Positions 25,180-34,156 of a DNA stretch of 64,000 nucleotides are shown here, piece after piece; position 1 is the first letter of the stretch, and each line of letters begins with the position of its first letter. The notes under the pieces were generated by a model. That model was not told where the DNA came from and ran no database searches. It saw only the letters and a program-made list of their open reading frames with translations. Source of the stretch: Aquiflexum sp. TKW24L (GTDB lineage Bacteria; Bacteroidota; Bacteroidia; Cytophagales; Cyclobacteriaceae). The position numbers and the translations under genes are program-made. The stretch spans positions 62,001-126,000 of the forward strand of contig NZ_JAMFLG010000012.1 of NCBI RefSeq assembly GCF_023502205.1. The letters are read 5' to 3'.

Positions 25180-26532
25180 TTATTTGGTCTTTCTGTTATC
25201 TGCCTTTTCCCTTGCGGTATAATAATCGGCAGGGAATCCATTTAGCTGACGCCATACCTCATACCAAAGGGGAACATCATTGAGCAAGGCTATGCCGTCG
25301 GCACCCGAACCTATCCTCAATTGTACCGGCCAAGATTTTTCTTGCAAATCTTCCACTACCAGAACCCTGTATTTTCCATCCGGTCCGGCAAAATTATCAA
25401 TGGCTTTTACAACACCTCCAAAGGTCCCATTTGTAATTTGTGGCCATCCCGAAAACACGATCGCCGGCCAACCGTCAAAAATAAACCTGACTTTATTTCC
25501 GATTCTTACCAAAGGGAAATCGACCGGTTCAACAAACATTTCAACTGCCAGTTGGGCATTTCCAGGAAGAATACTGATGATTTCTGCACCTTCCTTGATC
25601 GTTTCTCCTATACCCACTTGGATAGCTTCGGTGATATATCCATCCTGAGGGGCTAATATGTGTCGATACCCAGTTCTCACTTCATAATTGGTATACTTAT
25701 TTTCAAGATTGGTGGCGGTAGCTTCTGCATCAAATTGGGAAGACATGGCCTGGTACATATCAGCTGATGCCTTTGCCATTTTATCCTTGAAATCATTGTC
25801 AATGGCATTCAACTCTATCTGGGCCGCAATCAGTGAATTCTTACTCTTCAGAAGGTCATTTTCTGCAGCAACCAATCCTGCCTGGACTTCCTGAAACCGG
25901 AGTTCCCGCTGTTCATAATCAGTCAATGACCTAAGTCCTTCCTGATACAATTTGTCAGTTCGCTTTAGCTGATCCACCCCGACCTTAAAGTTGACTTTGG
26001 ATTGTTGAAACCTGATACTATCGGAAACAACCTGTAATTCCGCCATCCTGAGCCTATTTTCGGCCTGTTCTTTACGAAGCACATTGTTTTCTTTCAAAGC
26101 TTGGATTTGGATTTCCAAAGACTTTACTTTTTCGAAATAAGACTTTGCGGAAAGATTTTTTGCATCCACCTGGAGTTGTGTTCTTTCCAGGAGCAAGGGG
26201 TCAAAATATTCATCTTTAATCTCAGACACCCATAAAACCGTATCACCTTTTTGGACATAATCACCTTCTGCTACGTACCATTTTTCAATCCTTCCTGCTA
26301 TTATGGAATGTACCGTCTGTGGTCGCTGATCCGGTCTCAACGCTGTTACAAATCCCTTTGATCGGATATTTTGAGTCCAAGGCAAAAAGAGAAAAAGAAA
26401 CATCCCGATCAAAGTCCAAAGTAGGATCTGAATTCTTTTTTTGCTTTCATCCTTGGGCACAGTCATTTTAAGACTCTTGAACTCATCAAAAGTCACATTA
26501 CCCGATATTTTATTTTTAGAAATTCCTAACAT
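25180..26532 (-). CDS. HlyD-family membrane fusion protein
   Basis: A 450-residue periplasmic adaptor anchored by one membrane segment (about 31-51, IQILLWTLIGMFLFLFLPW). After it come the first lipoyl half (TVHSIIAGRIEKWYVAEGDYVQKGDTVLWV), a long alpha-helical hairpin (about 110-270, heptad-like, rich in Q, E and K), and the second lipoyl half (YRHILAPQDGYITEAIQVGIGETIKEG). A beta-barrel part follows. It should bridge the ABC exporter and the TolC-like channel. It is encoded between them with 11-bp and 2-bp gaps. Confidence 0.88.
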   Translation of the reverse strand: MLGISKNKISGNVTFDEFKSLKMTVPKDESKKRIQILLWTLIGMFLFLFLPWTQNIRSKGFVTALRPDQRPQTVHSIIAGRIEKWYVAEGDYVQKGDTVLWVSEIKDEYFDPLLLERTQLQVDAKNLSAKSYFEKVKSLEIQIQALKENNVLRKEQAENRLRMAELQVVSDSIRFQQSKVNFKVGVDQLKRTDKLYQEGLRSLTDYEQRELRFQEVQAGLVAAENDLLKSKNSLIAAQIELNAIDNDFKDKMAKASADMYQAMSSQFDAEATATNLENKYTNYEVRTGYRHILAPQDGYITEAIQVGIGETIKEGAEIISILPGNAQLAVEMFVEPVDFPLVRIGNKVRFIFDGWPAIVFSGWPQITNGTFGGVVKAIDNFAGPDGKYRVLVVEDLQEKSWPVQLRIGSGADGIALLNDVPLWYEVWRQLNGFPADYYTAREKADNRKTK

Positions 26533-26543
26533 CTCTTTTTAGA

Positions 26544-28244
26544 TTAAAGATCATTGGCTTTGACAAATACTTCAGTGCTTCCATCAAAAACAAGCCTGCC
26601 TCGGTCAATTTTAATCACTCTTGGAAATTTTTTAATCGTTTCCATATCTTCTGAAATCATCATGACTGTCCAGTTTCCTTTCAAGATGTAATCAATAATC
26701 CTGTCCTTTTCATCAGGTTCAAGAAAAGCAACCATATCTTCCAATAGCAGTGCTTTTTGATGGCTCAAAAGACACCTTGCCAATACTATTCTACTGATGA
26801 TGGATTTGCTCAAACCATGCCCTTCGGGCATCAATACCGTATCCCAATCCTTGGGTAACATATATATGAATTCTTTCAGGCCTACCATTTCCAAGATATC
26901 CCTGACGTGTGGATTATCAACATCTTTCATTAGGGTAATATTTTCATGTATTGTCCCATGGAAAATAGATTGGTGAGAAAGACTATCACCTATATAACTC
27001 CGAAGCCTATCAAGATTCATAGTATCAATCGGCAAACCGTTGATGATTATCCTGCCCCGATAAGCTGTAAATAATCCTGAAATGAGATACATGAGGGTAC
27101 TCTTTCCACTACCGCTTTTTCCTGTAAGAATTACTTTTTCACCTGGGTTTAAATCGAAAGTCATGTCATCAATAATTTCGACTGAAGTACCTTTAGACTT
27201 GTAGCTAAGATTCCTTACCTGAAACTTAAGACTTTCATTGTTGGTGGTCAATGACTTCTCAATACCTTCCTGTCTTTCGATCGGCATATCCATGATCTGA
27301 CCGATTTTTTCGGTAGCAGTCAGGGTATCATATACCACATCTAGAGACAAGATCAGTTTTTCAACAGAACTCACAATCAAAATGATGATCACCTCAGCGG
27401 CTATGAACTGCCCAATACTGATTTGATTATCAATCAACAATAAACTACCCACAATCAAGAGCGTGGTCACAATCAGGGCTTTGAAAGCTATCATGACCTT
27501 ATACTGGAATACCAAAACAGCAAAGTGCTTATTCCTGAATTCAACGTATGTTGTCAGCAATTTGTCAATCGTGTAAAAGGGAAGTTTTGAATTTCCTGCC
27601 AATTTAAAAGTGGCCATTGTTCTTCCGATTTCCTCCAACCAAAAGGCTGTTTTGTATTTGAGTGTAGATACCTTAAGGTTTGTTTCCATCCCTTTTGGAC
27701 TGGTGAAATAGAAAATCACAACTACCAAGGCAATCAAAATCAAACTGAAAATCAGGAAAAACACATTATATAAAGCCAATAGAACCATCCCAAAAAAGAT
27801 CTGAACCATCGAAAATGAAAAGTCGATCAATATCTTTGAAATCCCTTTTTGGAGGTTTACCGCATCAAAAAACCTGTTGACAAGTTCAGGTGGATACTGT
27901 CCGTGAAGCTCATCCATTTTGAGTCTTGGAAGCCGGTAAGCAAATCCAAAACCTGTTTTGGTAAAAATCCGCTGTTCTAATTTTTCTGTAAGGTACAATT
28001 GCGAGATCTGGAGAAATCCCCCAAAAGCAATCCCTAAGGCCACAACCAAAACCATGATCAACCAAGCTGTACTGACCCTTCCTCCCAAGACAAAATTGAC
28101 GATAGCTTGTATTCCAAGTGGATAAACCAGGGATACGGCACCGTTCAATATTGAATAAAAGTAAATGGAATAAACCTCTTTCTTTTCTTCATTAAGAAGT
28201 TTAAAGAATCTTTTTAAAGGAGATATCGTGTAGTCAATTTTCAT
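26544..28244 (-). CDS. ABC exporter (membrane and ATPase domains) with altered catalytic motifs
   Basis: A 566-residue half-exporter: six membrane segments in residues about 20-300 and an ATPase domain in about 340-560. Walker A is intact (ILTGKSGSGKSTLM). The signature motif normally LSGGQ reads LSKSI. Walker B plus catalytic Glu, normally LDE, reads LED in ALLLEDMVAFLEP. The H-loop His is replaced by Glu in MMISEDMETIKKF. A fully active homodimer therefore looks unlikely by standard rules, yet the frame is intact and the operon complete. It overlaps the tetR gene by 11 bp. Function is inferred to be export of lipids, peptides or drugs with the HlyD and TolC partners. Confidence 0.82.
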   Translation of the reverse strand: MKIDYTISPLKRFFKLLNEEKKEVYSIYFYSILNGAVSLVYPLGIQAIVNFVLGGRVSTAWLIMVLVVALGIAFGGFLQISQLYLTEKLEQRIFTKTGFGFAYRLPRLKMDELHGQYPPELVNRFFDAVNLQKGISKILIDFSFSMVQIFFGMVLLALYNVFFLIFSLILIALVVVIFYFTSPKGMETNLKVSTLKYKTAFWLEEIGRTMATFKLAGNSKLPFYTIDKLLTTYVEFRNKHFAVLVFQYKVMIAFKALIVTTLLIVGSLLLIDNQISIGQFIAAEVIIILIVSSVEKLILSLDVVYDTLTATEKIGQIMDMPIERQEGIEKSLTTNNESLKFQVRNLSYKSKGTSVEIIDDMTFDLNPGEKVILTGKSGSGKSTLMYLISGLFTAYRGRIIINGLPIDTMNLDRLRSYIGDSLSHQSIFHGTIHENITLMKDVDNPHVRDILEMVGLKEFIYMLPKDWDTVLMPEGHGLSKSIISRIVLARCLLSHQKALLLEDMVAFLEPDEKDRIIDYILKGNWTVMMISEDMETIKKFPRVIKIDRGRLVFDGSTEVFVKANDL

Positions 28245-28914
28245 TTTGGATGGTTTTGAAAACTAGGTTATTGAAAAAATCAATCCTCCTTTTATCTCCG
28301 GGAACTTGCTCGGTGAGTCCAGGCAAGTGCTTGGCATAGTAAGATTGTATCAGGCTTGATTCCATGACAGTGGATACTAATGTTTTTGGAAATTCAAATT
28401 CAGGATTAATTTCCAGAATAATATCAGCAATTCTTTCACTCAATTTGTTGAAATGGTTAAAAAAACCTTTCTGGTATTCTTCGTCCACCTCTTTGGTCAT
28501 AAAAGCTTTGTTGGCTTCATCTGTCAGTAAATTTCTCAAAGAGATAGGGTCAATAAAATCATTTTGGGTAAAAATCGGACCATTTACCAAAATTTTGATG
28601 GCTATTTCAAGTTTTTGAGCAGGATCTGACAAGTTTGCCGTAGCAAAAACAAAATTTTGCTCCAAATATCCCCAATACCAAGAATTCAGAAATAAGAGCA
28701 ACTTATGCTTATTTTCGAAATACCGGTAGATGGCGGACTCTGTACAATCAACGTTTTGAGAGAGTTTCTTGAAGGTAAATTGCTCAAATCCCAATTCATA
28801 CATCATGGAAACACTTTTTAAAATGATATCTTTTCCAAGTTCCGAACTAAAAGGATCCTTGAGATAGATACTGGGGTTGATTTCAACCCTTATTTTTTTG
28901 AGAATATTTTCCAT
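28234..28914 (-). CDS. TetR/AcrR-family transcriptional regulator
   Basis: A 226-residue protein with an N-terminal TetR helix-turn-helix (about 25-70): ILKSVSMMYELGFEQFTFKK followed by LSQNVDCTESAIYRYFENKHKLLLFL, with the typical YRYFxNK recognition helix. The C-terminal domain is unassigned. It is the first gene of the exporter operon, so it very likely represses its own operon. A pair of operator-like repeats lies 40 bp upstream. The effector is unknown. Confidence 0.88.
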   Translation of the reverse strand: MENILKKIRVEINPSIYLKDPFSSELGKDIILKSVSMMYELGFEQFTFKKLSQNVDCTESAIYRYFENKHKLLLFLNSWYWGYLEQNFVFATANLSDPAQKLEIAIKILVNGPIFTQNDFIDPISLRNLLTDEANKAFMTKEVDEEYQKGFFNHFNKLSERIADIILEINPEFEFPKTLVSTVMESSLIQSYYAKHLPGLTEQVPGDKRRIDFFNNLVFKTIQNEN

Positions 28915-28954
28915 TATCCATAAACAACAGCAGTGAAACGAGCTTTTTTCACAA

Positions 28955-28991
28955 TTAGTTTACATTACTAAAAAAAAGTTTGTATTACTAA
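28955..28991. promoter_or_regulatory. Candidate TetR operator pair
   Basis: TTAGT-N7-ACTAA at 28955-28971 and the near copy AAAGT-N7-ACTAA at 28975-28991 are spaced exactly 20 bp apart (two helical turns) and agree at 13 of 15 core bases. They lie upstream of the tetR start, where an autorepressor would bind. Confidence 0.6.
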
Positions 28992-29032
28992 CGTGAAAAA
29001 AATTTGCTTTTAAAAGCGAACTGGTAGAAATA

Positions 29033-30679
29033 TCATCTTTTCATGTACGAATCCCTAACAGCTTTGAATTCAGAACCCTCTTTCCAACCTGGCCAAGCAG
29101 TACTGTTTGATAATTTTTTTCCAACTTCATAAAGTAATTGAACGTCTCCCAACATGGCATCATAATCCCATTTTGCAGGATCATAGTTATCACCTGGTTT
29201 GTGGTAAATTTCTGTATTATACTTTGATTCCAATTCCTTCCCGTATTCTTTACCTTTTTCAACATGATCTATTCCTGTACCTATATAAAGTGCAGGAATT
29301 CCGATTTTAGCAAAATTGAAATGATCAGACCTATAGTAAGATCCGGCTGACGGAGTAGATTCGGGACTGCTGTATCTTCCTACCTTTTCTAATTCGACAT
29401 TGAGTATATCCTCCAATTCTGATTGTCCCATGCCAATCAAGGCCACGTCTTTCATTTTTCCATAGGGATTCATACCGTCAAGGTTGATATTGGCAACAGT
29501 TTTTTCCTTTGGATAAACAGGATTTTGGGAATAATAGGCTGATCCCAATAATCCCTGCTCCTCGGCCGTCACGGTCAGAAAAACCACCGATCTTTCCGGT
29601 TTTGCATCTTCTTTAAAAGCCTTTGCCATACCTAGGAGCGCGGCGGTTCCGCTTGCATTGTCCCATGCGCCATTGTAGATGCTGTCCCCTTTTTCATCCG
29701 GCGCACCGATTCCCAAATGGTCCCAATGGGCCGTATAGATAATGTATTCATCGGGGTATTTGCTTCCGGTAATTTTGGCAATTACGTTTTTGGACACATC
29801 ATATTTGGCCTCCACTTTCATGGTGGTACTTGCTGTCAGGTTCATCGGGATAGCCTGAAAATCTGATTTTTTAGCTTTTTCCAAAAGCTCAGTTTCATTT
29901 AATCCCGACAAAGTAAACAACTGACTTGCCACCGGTTGCGTGATCCAACCTTCAAACATAGACTGAAAGGTAGGGTTATTTCTGATGTCCAATGAAAGCC
30001 TTGAAGTATTCCAGTTGTTTTGGATGACATTAAAGCCATATCCTGCCGGACCGGTATTATGTATGATCAAGGTTCCCAAGGCACCTTGTTTCGCAGCTTC
30101 TTCCATTTTGTAGGTCCATCGCCCATAGTAGGTCATGGTATTTCCTTTAAATAAAGAGACGTCTTCAGTTCCATATCCAGGGTCGTTGACTATTAAAACG
30201 ACGATCTTTCCATTGACATCAATATTTTTATAATCATTCCACCCATATTCTGGCGCGACGATTCCGTATCCTGCAAAAACCAATTCAGCATCATTAATAG
30301 TCAATAAAGAATCAGTACGTTTGGTCCAGATGACATAATCCTCCAATCCCTTTAATTCAATGACATTGTCTTTTGATTTGACAGTCATGGAAGGAGCCGG
30401 TTGGGACAATATTGAAACCAAAGGAACATCTTGAAAGTAACTTTCACCATTCCCGGGCTCAATGCCAAGTGTTTGGTATGCTTGTGCCAGGTATTGGACT
30501 GTTTTTGTTTCTCCTTCGGTGAAAGGTTTTCTTCCCATAAAATCATCGGAAGCTAACTGCATGATATGGGGCTCCACATCATCCTTGGAAATTAAATGAG
30601 GTTTTACTTCTGGGGATTGGCAGGCCGAAGCCAAAATCCAAATAAATAAAGGGAAGATGGGAAAGTTAATTTTTTTCAT
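29033..30679 (-). CDS. M28-family metallopeptidase (lipoprotein)
   Basis: A 548-residue secreted lipoprotein (lipobox ILASACQSP). A PA-like insert (about 110-240) is followed by the M28 catalytic core (about 295-530). Zinc motifs are TAHWDHLGIG (first His and Asp), NGAWDNASGTAALLG (bridging Asp), VTAEEQGLLGSAYY (catalytic Glu and next ligand), NLDGMNPYG and, near the end, the final His ligand in RSDHFNF/HKPGD. All ligands look intact. It should act as an aminopeptidase on extracellular peptides. Its promoter region diverges from that of the hydrolase gene at 30830. Confidence 0.9.
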   Translation of the reverse strand: MKKINFPIFPLFIWILASACQSPEVKPHLISKDDVEPHIMQLASDDFMGRKPFTEGETKTVQYLAQAYQTLGIEPGNGESYFQDVPLVSILSQPAPSMTVKSKDNVIELKGLEDYVIWTKRTDSLLTINDAELVFAGYGIVAPEYGWNDYKNIDVNGKIVVLIVNDPGYGTEDVSLFKGNTMTYYGRWTYKMEEAAKQGALGTLIIHNTGPAGYGFNVIQNNWNTSRLSLDIRNNPTFQSMFEGWITQPVASQLFTLSGLNETELLEKAKKSDFQAIPMNLTASTTMKVEAKYDVSKNVIAKITGSKYPDEYIIYTAHWDHLGIGAPDEKGDSIYNGAWDNASGTAALLGMAKAFKEDAKPERSVVFLTVTAEEQGLLGSAYYSQNPVYPKEKTVANINLDGMNPYGKMKDVALIGMGQSELEDILNVELEKVGRYSSPESTPSAGSYYRSDHFNFAKIGIPALYIGTGIDHVEKGKEYGKELESKYNTEIYHKPGDNYDPAKWDYDAMLGDVQLLYEVGKKLSNSTAWPGWKEGSEFKAVRDSYMKR

Positions 30680-30706
30680 TTTCTTAAGGTCTTAGCCAAA
30701 ATTAAC

Positions 30707-30736
30707 AAAAATACCCCAATCTCAAATTGTAGACCA
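30707..30736 (-). promoter_or_regulatory. Bacteroidota-type promoter of the M28 peptidase
   Basis: On the minus strand TTTG (30733-30736) and TAATTTTG (30707-30714) match the -33 and -7 elements with an 18-nt spacer. A second perfect TAnnTTTG (TATTTTTG, 30716-30723) overlaps the spacer. Confidence 0.5.
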
Positions 30737-30774
30737 TCACCATGATTAAGTCCTTCTGGATTTTTCCAAGGGGA

Positions 30775-30805
30775 TTGGTTAAATGGTTGCAAGGTTTTAG
30801 ATTTA
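30775..30805 (+). promoter_or_regulatory. Possible promoter of the alpha/beta hydrolase
   Basis: TTGG (30775-30778) and TAGATTTA (30798-30805) are separated by 19 nt, close to TTTG-N19-TAnnTTTG with one mismatch in the -7 box. The ATG lies 25 bp further on. Confidence 0.4.
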
Positions 30806-30829
30806 CTGACTATTTAAAATACGTGAACA

Positions 30830-31867
30830 ATGAAAAAAGCATTACAGTTTTTACTCGGATTTTTGATCATCCTCGCTATCATATATATGCTTGGTCCCAA
30901 ATCAAAAGTGGAGGACCTATCAGGTGACTACCCAACCGTACCCACAAGGATGGGGGAACTTCAGGCATTTATCAAAGCTAAAAGTGATACAGTAGTGGGA
31001 TTGAAGCCAGGAAATGAAGCTAAAATATTCTGGGCAGATAGTACTGATAAAAGCAAAACCCCGTACTCCATAGTCTATATCCATGGATTTGGCGCAAGTC
31101 AGATGGAAGGGAATCCTGTTCACAGGGAACTTGCAGCTTATTTTGGAGCCAATTTATATTTAATCAGGTTACCCGAACATGGCATCAGCAGGCCTGATGG
31201 ATTCAGGCATTTGACCGCCCAAAAGTTAGTGGATGAGGTAAGGGAAGCATATATGGTAGGGAAAAGTCTTGGAGATTCGGTTATCATAGTTGGGACATCT
31301 ATGGGTGGGGCTTTGTCATTGGTATTGGCTTCCGAAAGGCCGGATATGAAAGCATTGGTACTTTACAGTCCAGCGGTCAGAGAATATGGAGAAGCATTGG
31401 AAATATTTTTCAAACCATGGCTTTCTTTACTGGCAGAGAAATTCCAATACGAAAAGGGAACTATCATCAACAACAGGGAAGGCGAAAAAGCCAAATATTG
31501 GTCAAGAGAATACCATTTGAACAGTTACCGGGCGCTTGGCATTTTGATCAGAAGTAAAATGAATCCTGAGACGTTTAAAGAAATCAAGCAGCCTTTGTTT
31601 TTGGGGTATTATTATAAAAATGAAGATGAACAGGATAAAGTTGTCTCTGTCCCCAAAATGCTCGAAATGTATGAACAAGTGCAGACACCTATTGGCAAAA
31701 AGGTAAAAGTAGCTTTTCCCGAATCCGGCGACCATGTCATCGCTTCAAGCATTACTTCCAAAGATTGGGAAGGGGTATTGAGAGAAACCAAAAAGTTTTT
31801 GGAAGAAGTGGCAGGGGTGAGGAAAATGGAAAAAGTGGAGTTGGAGTTGGTACTGAATGAAGATTGA
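30830..31867 (+). CDS. Alpha/beta hydrolase, membrane-anchored
   Basis: A 345-residue protein with one N-terminal membrane segment or uncleaved signal (about 5-21, LQFLLGFLIILAIIYML) and an alpha/beta hydrolase fold. The oxyanion region is VYIHGFGASQMEG. The nucleophile elbow GTSMGG (Ser at about residue 158) and a C-terminal SGDHVIASS with the catalytic His are visible. An acidic residue between them is likely but not certain. Probably a lipase or esterase in the periplasmic space; the substrate is unknown. Downstream is a clear terminator. Confidence 0.83.
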   Translation: MKKALQFLLGFLIILAIIYMLGPKSKVEDLSGDYPTVPTRMGELQAFIKAKSDTVVGLKPGNEAKIFWADSTDKSKTPYSIVYIHGFGASQMEGNPVHRELAAYFGANLYLIRLPEHGISRPDGFRHLTAQKLVDEVREAYMVGKSLGDSVIIVGTSMGGALSLVLASERPDMKALVLYSPAVREYGEALEIFFKPWLSLLAEKFQYEKGTIINNREGEKAKYWSREYHLNSYRALGILIRSKMNPETFKEIKQPLFLGYYYKNEDEQDKVVSVPKMLEMYEQVQTPIGKKVKVAFPESGDHVIASSITSKDWEGVLRETKKFLEEVAGVRKMEKVELELVLNED

Positions 31868-31910
31868 GTTGGAATAATTCTGAATGAAGAATGTCAAATT
31901 GACTACATAA

Positions 31911-31946
31911 AAAAAGCACCCCAAATCCAAGTTCAAGGTGCTTTTT
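31911..31946. terminator. Intrinsic bidirectional terminator
   Basis: AAAAAGCACC pairs with GGTGCTTTTT across a 16-nt loop, with built-in A and T tracts that serve both convergent genes. Confidence 0.8.
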
Positions 31947-31967
31947 CAATTTATCCCATCTTTTTTC

Positions 31968-33089
31968 TCAAAGCTTCAAAGCCACTTTCTTTCCTGTCTT
32001 TGTGGCCTCAAAGATCGCATCAATAATCTTCATGTCCTTAACTCCTTCTTCTCCATTTACTGGTATGATTGGTTTTTTGCCATCGAAAATAATCATTGCC
32101 ATCTGGTCCATCTGGGTAGTCTGATGCGTAACATGAGGCAGGTCAAGGCGGCCTTTGTTAGTCCAACTCTTGATGGGGCCATAACCTGTCGAAGGCTGCA
32201 TTTCGCCAAATCCTTTTTCTCCGACCAAGAAAAACTTATCAAGATAGCTTACCGCATAGGTAGAAAGACAAGAAGCAATTGCCCCGTTTGGAAAACCCAA
32301 CTGAAAAGTGATTGTCTCATCTACCCCCTCCTTAAATTTGACAGGATCGGTTTTCTCTTCTTGCGCGGTGACCCAAACGGGTTCCTCCCCTATCATATAC
32401 CTCGAACCATTGATGGCATAAATACCAATATCCATCATAGCCCCACCTCCTGCTAATTCCTTATTGAGCCTCCATTGGGTAGGATCGCCGATTTTGAATC
32501 CACACAATCCCTGAAAGAATTTGATGCTCCCAAACTCCCCTTCCCTCCGCAATCTAACCACTTCTAGGGTGTTGGCTTCAAAGTGCATGCGGTAACCTAT
32601 CAACAATTTTACCCCTGCTTTCTTACAAGCATCGACCATTTCCTGACCATCTTTGGCATTGATGGCCATAGGCTTTTCGCAGATGACATGCTTGCCCGCT
32701 GCTGCCACTCTCAAACACTGTCCGTGATGTAAAGCGTTTGGAGTAATGATGTATACTGCATCAATATCAGGGTTATTCTTAATCGCATCGAAGTTCTCGT
32801 AATTGTAACAGTTCTTGTCCGGGATGTTATACTTGGCTTGCCAGTCTTTTACCTTAGACGGAGTTCCGCTGATTACTCCTGTGATTTTGGCGCGCTTGCT
32901 GTCTTTCATTGCTTCCGCTACCCGGTTGCCATAACTTCCAAGGCCCATTATCGCTACTTTGAGCAAAGGTCCATCCTGCACTTCTTCCCAGTTGTATTGT
33001 GGTTCTGATTTAGGAATAAAACTGAAAGCCAAAGGAAGAATCCCGGCACCAACTGTCAATTTTTGTAAAAAGTCTCTTCTTGATTTCAT
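31968..33089 (-). CDS. Exported Gfo/Idh/MocA family oxidoreductase
   Basis: A 373-residue protein with a Tat leader (KSRRDFLQKLTVGAGILPL). NAD(P)-binding Rossmann motif LLKVAIMGLGSYGNRVAEAM, followed by the family hallmark CEKPMAINAKDGQEMV with the catalytic-type Lys. The second domain contains GGGAMMDIGIYAINGSRYM with the Asp/Tyr pair of the glucose-fructose oxidoreductase subgroup, which is itself exported with bound cofactor. It probably acts on a periplasmic sugar. It is a distant paralogue of the protein at 22086-23546 and stands alone. Confidence 0.88.
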   Translation of the reverse strand: MKSRRDFLQKLTVGAGILPLAFSFIPKSEPQYNWEEVQDGPLLKVAIMGLGSYGNRVAEAMKDSKRAKITGVISGTPSKVKDWQAKYNIPDKNCYNYENFDAIKNNPDIDAVYIITPNALHHGQCLRVAAAGKHVICEKPMAINAKDGQEMVDACKKAGVKLLIGYRMHFEANTLEVVRLRREGEFGSIKFFQGLCGFKIGDPTQWRLNKELAGGGAMMDIGIYAINGSRYMIGEEPVWVTAQEEKTDPVKFKEGVDETITFQLGFPNGAIASCLSTYAVSYLDKFFLVGEKGFGEMQPSTGYGPIKSWTNKGRLDLPHVTHQTTQMDQMAMIIFDGKKPIIPVNGEEGVKDMKIIDAIFEATKTGKKVALKL

Positions 33090-33204
33090 GGTTATTTAAG
33101 GTTTTGGTTTGTGAGCATTCAAATTTCAATTTAGGCTAAAAAATCTTAATTCTAAAACTGCACTATTTTGAAATATAATAAAAGCAAGCTGTTACCAATC
33201 AATC

Positions 33205-33670
33205 TTGAAAAAAAATAGTGTTTATCGAAAATCTTACTGCCTAGCCACCAGCCCAAAAGAAGAGCGGGCTTCTATGTTAAATTTTGATGATTTATTCATC
33301 AACAACAACCTACAGTCGTCAATTCCGAACACCCAGATTGAAGATCTGGCACTGGAAAGTTCACCGCTTTATATAGACCACTACAACAAAACCAGAACTG
33401 TATCCGTCTCGGCTTTTGTAGAAGAAGGATTCCTTGCAGATCATGTAATCAGCGAGATTAGCACCAAAGTTGAAGGTCTTAAATTGCCAGAAGGAATCTT
33501 TTGGAGGATTTCAGACTGTGATCATCGTTACGGTCTTCCTCTATATTGCAGTATTAATTTTATTGTTCAAAACCTTTAAGAGTACAATCATCGTATTATC
33601 CAAGATTCCTTTGGGAATGGTCGGCGCATTGGCTGCATTATGGATTACAGGGAATATTAAACAGTGGGCA
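33205..33670 (+). pseudogene. RND efflux transporter remnant with deletion and frameshift
   Basis: One frame (to 33579) encodes a stretch of the porter domain: IEDLALESSPLYIDHYNKTR, TVSVSAFVEEG and VEGLKLPEGI. The next frame picks up at about 33490 with ESFGGFQTVIIVTVFLYIAV, LILLFKTFKST and IPLGMVGALAALWITGN, which is the first membrane region after the porter in AcrB/HAE-type pumps. The 10-15 residues normally between LPEG and ESFGG are missing and the join is out of frame. The homology stops at about 33660 where a cagt-type repeat begins. Both ends of the pump, about 900 residues in all, are absent. Clearly non-functional. Confidence 0.8.
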
Positions 33671-33755
33671 GTTGACAGTAAAAAGTGGACAGTAAACAGT
33701 TGTCAGTGGAAACAGTGAGCAGGAAACAGTGAGCAGGGAGCAAGAACCAGTGAGA
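33660..33755. repeat. cagt/aacagtgagcag-type low-complexity repeat
   Basis: A run of gacagt, aacagt and gtgagcagg words replaces the rest of the RND remnant. Similar in kind to 23547-23650. Confidence 0.55.
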
Positions 33756-33887
33756 AATAAAAAGGAATCAGAATTCGTTAAAAAATTAAAATTGGAGGAT
33801 TTCAAAATTCAAAACCAACGAAGTTTAGAAACTTTCAACTTAATAAAATATAACTAAACCAATTATTATTTAAATCCTCTACCTATC

Positions 33888-34121
33888 ATGAACAGAATCT
33901 CAAACATGAGAAAAGCAATCGGAGTATTCCGTAGCTATGGCATCCCGTTGTCAGGAAAACAAAAATCAGCCAACTTTTACAATGAACTCCACATGGACAA
34001 GGTCTTTGTAGATGGGTTGATTTTCGAATTGGAATATGAATTGAACAAAATCCTCAAAGAGGAAAAAATCGCCCAACTTGAAACCCCTTCGGAATTGCTT
34101 CAGGAATTGTTGGCTGCATGA
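33888..34121 (+). CDS. Small acyl-carrier-protein-like protein lacking the attachment serine
   Basis: A 77-residue protein not matched to a named family with certainty. Its core (NFYNELHMDKVFVDGLIFELEYELN, then a charged turn and TPSELLQELL) follows the helix 2 to helix 4 pattern of acyl carrier proteins. The position of the phosphopantetheine Ser (normally DSL) reads DKV, so it should not carry an acyl arm. It is followed after 35 bp by a NAPE-PLD-like hydrolase, which suggests a lipid or protein-protein role. The ACP relation is an inference from pattern only. Confidence 0.55.
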   Translation: MNRISNMRKAIGVFRSYGIPLSGKQKSANFYNELHMDKVFVDGLIFELEYELNKILKEEKIAQLETPSELLQELLAA

Positions 34122-34156
34122 ACTTTCCTTCAGATTACCTGTTGGGTAATTGAGCA

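Noticed and set aside
31938-32456. 172-codon plus-strand open frame
   Set aside because: Antisense to the Gfo/Idh/MocA oxidoreductase, with no recognisable protein features.
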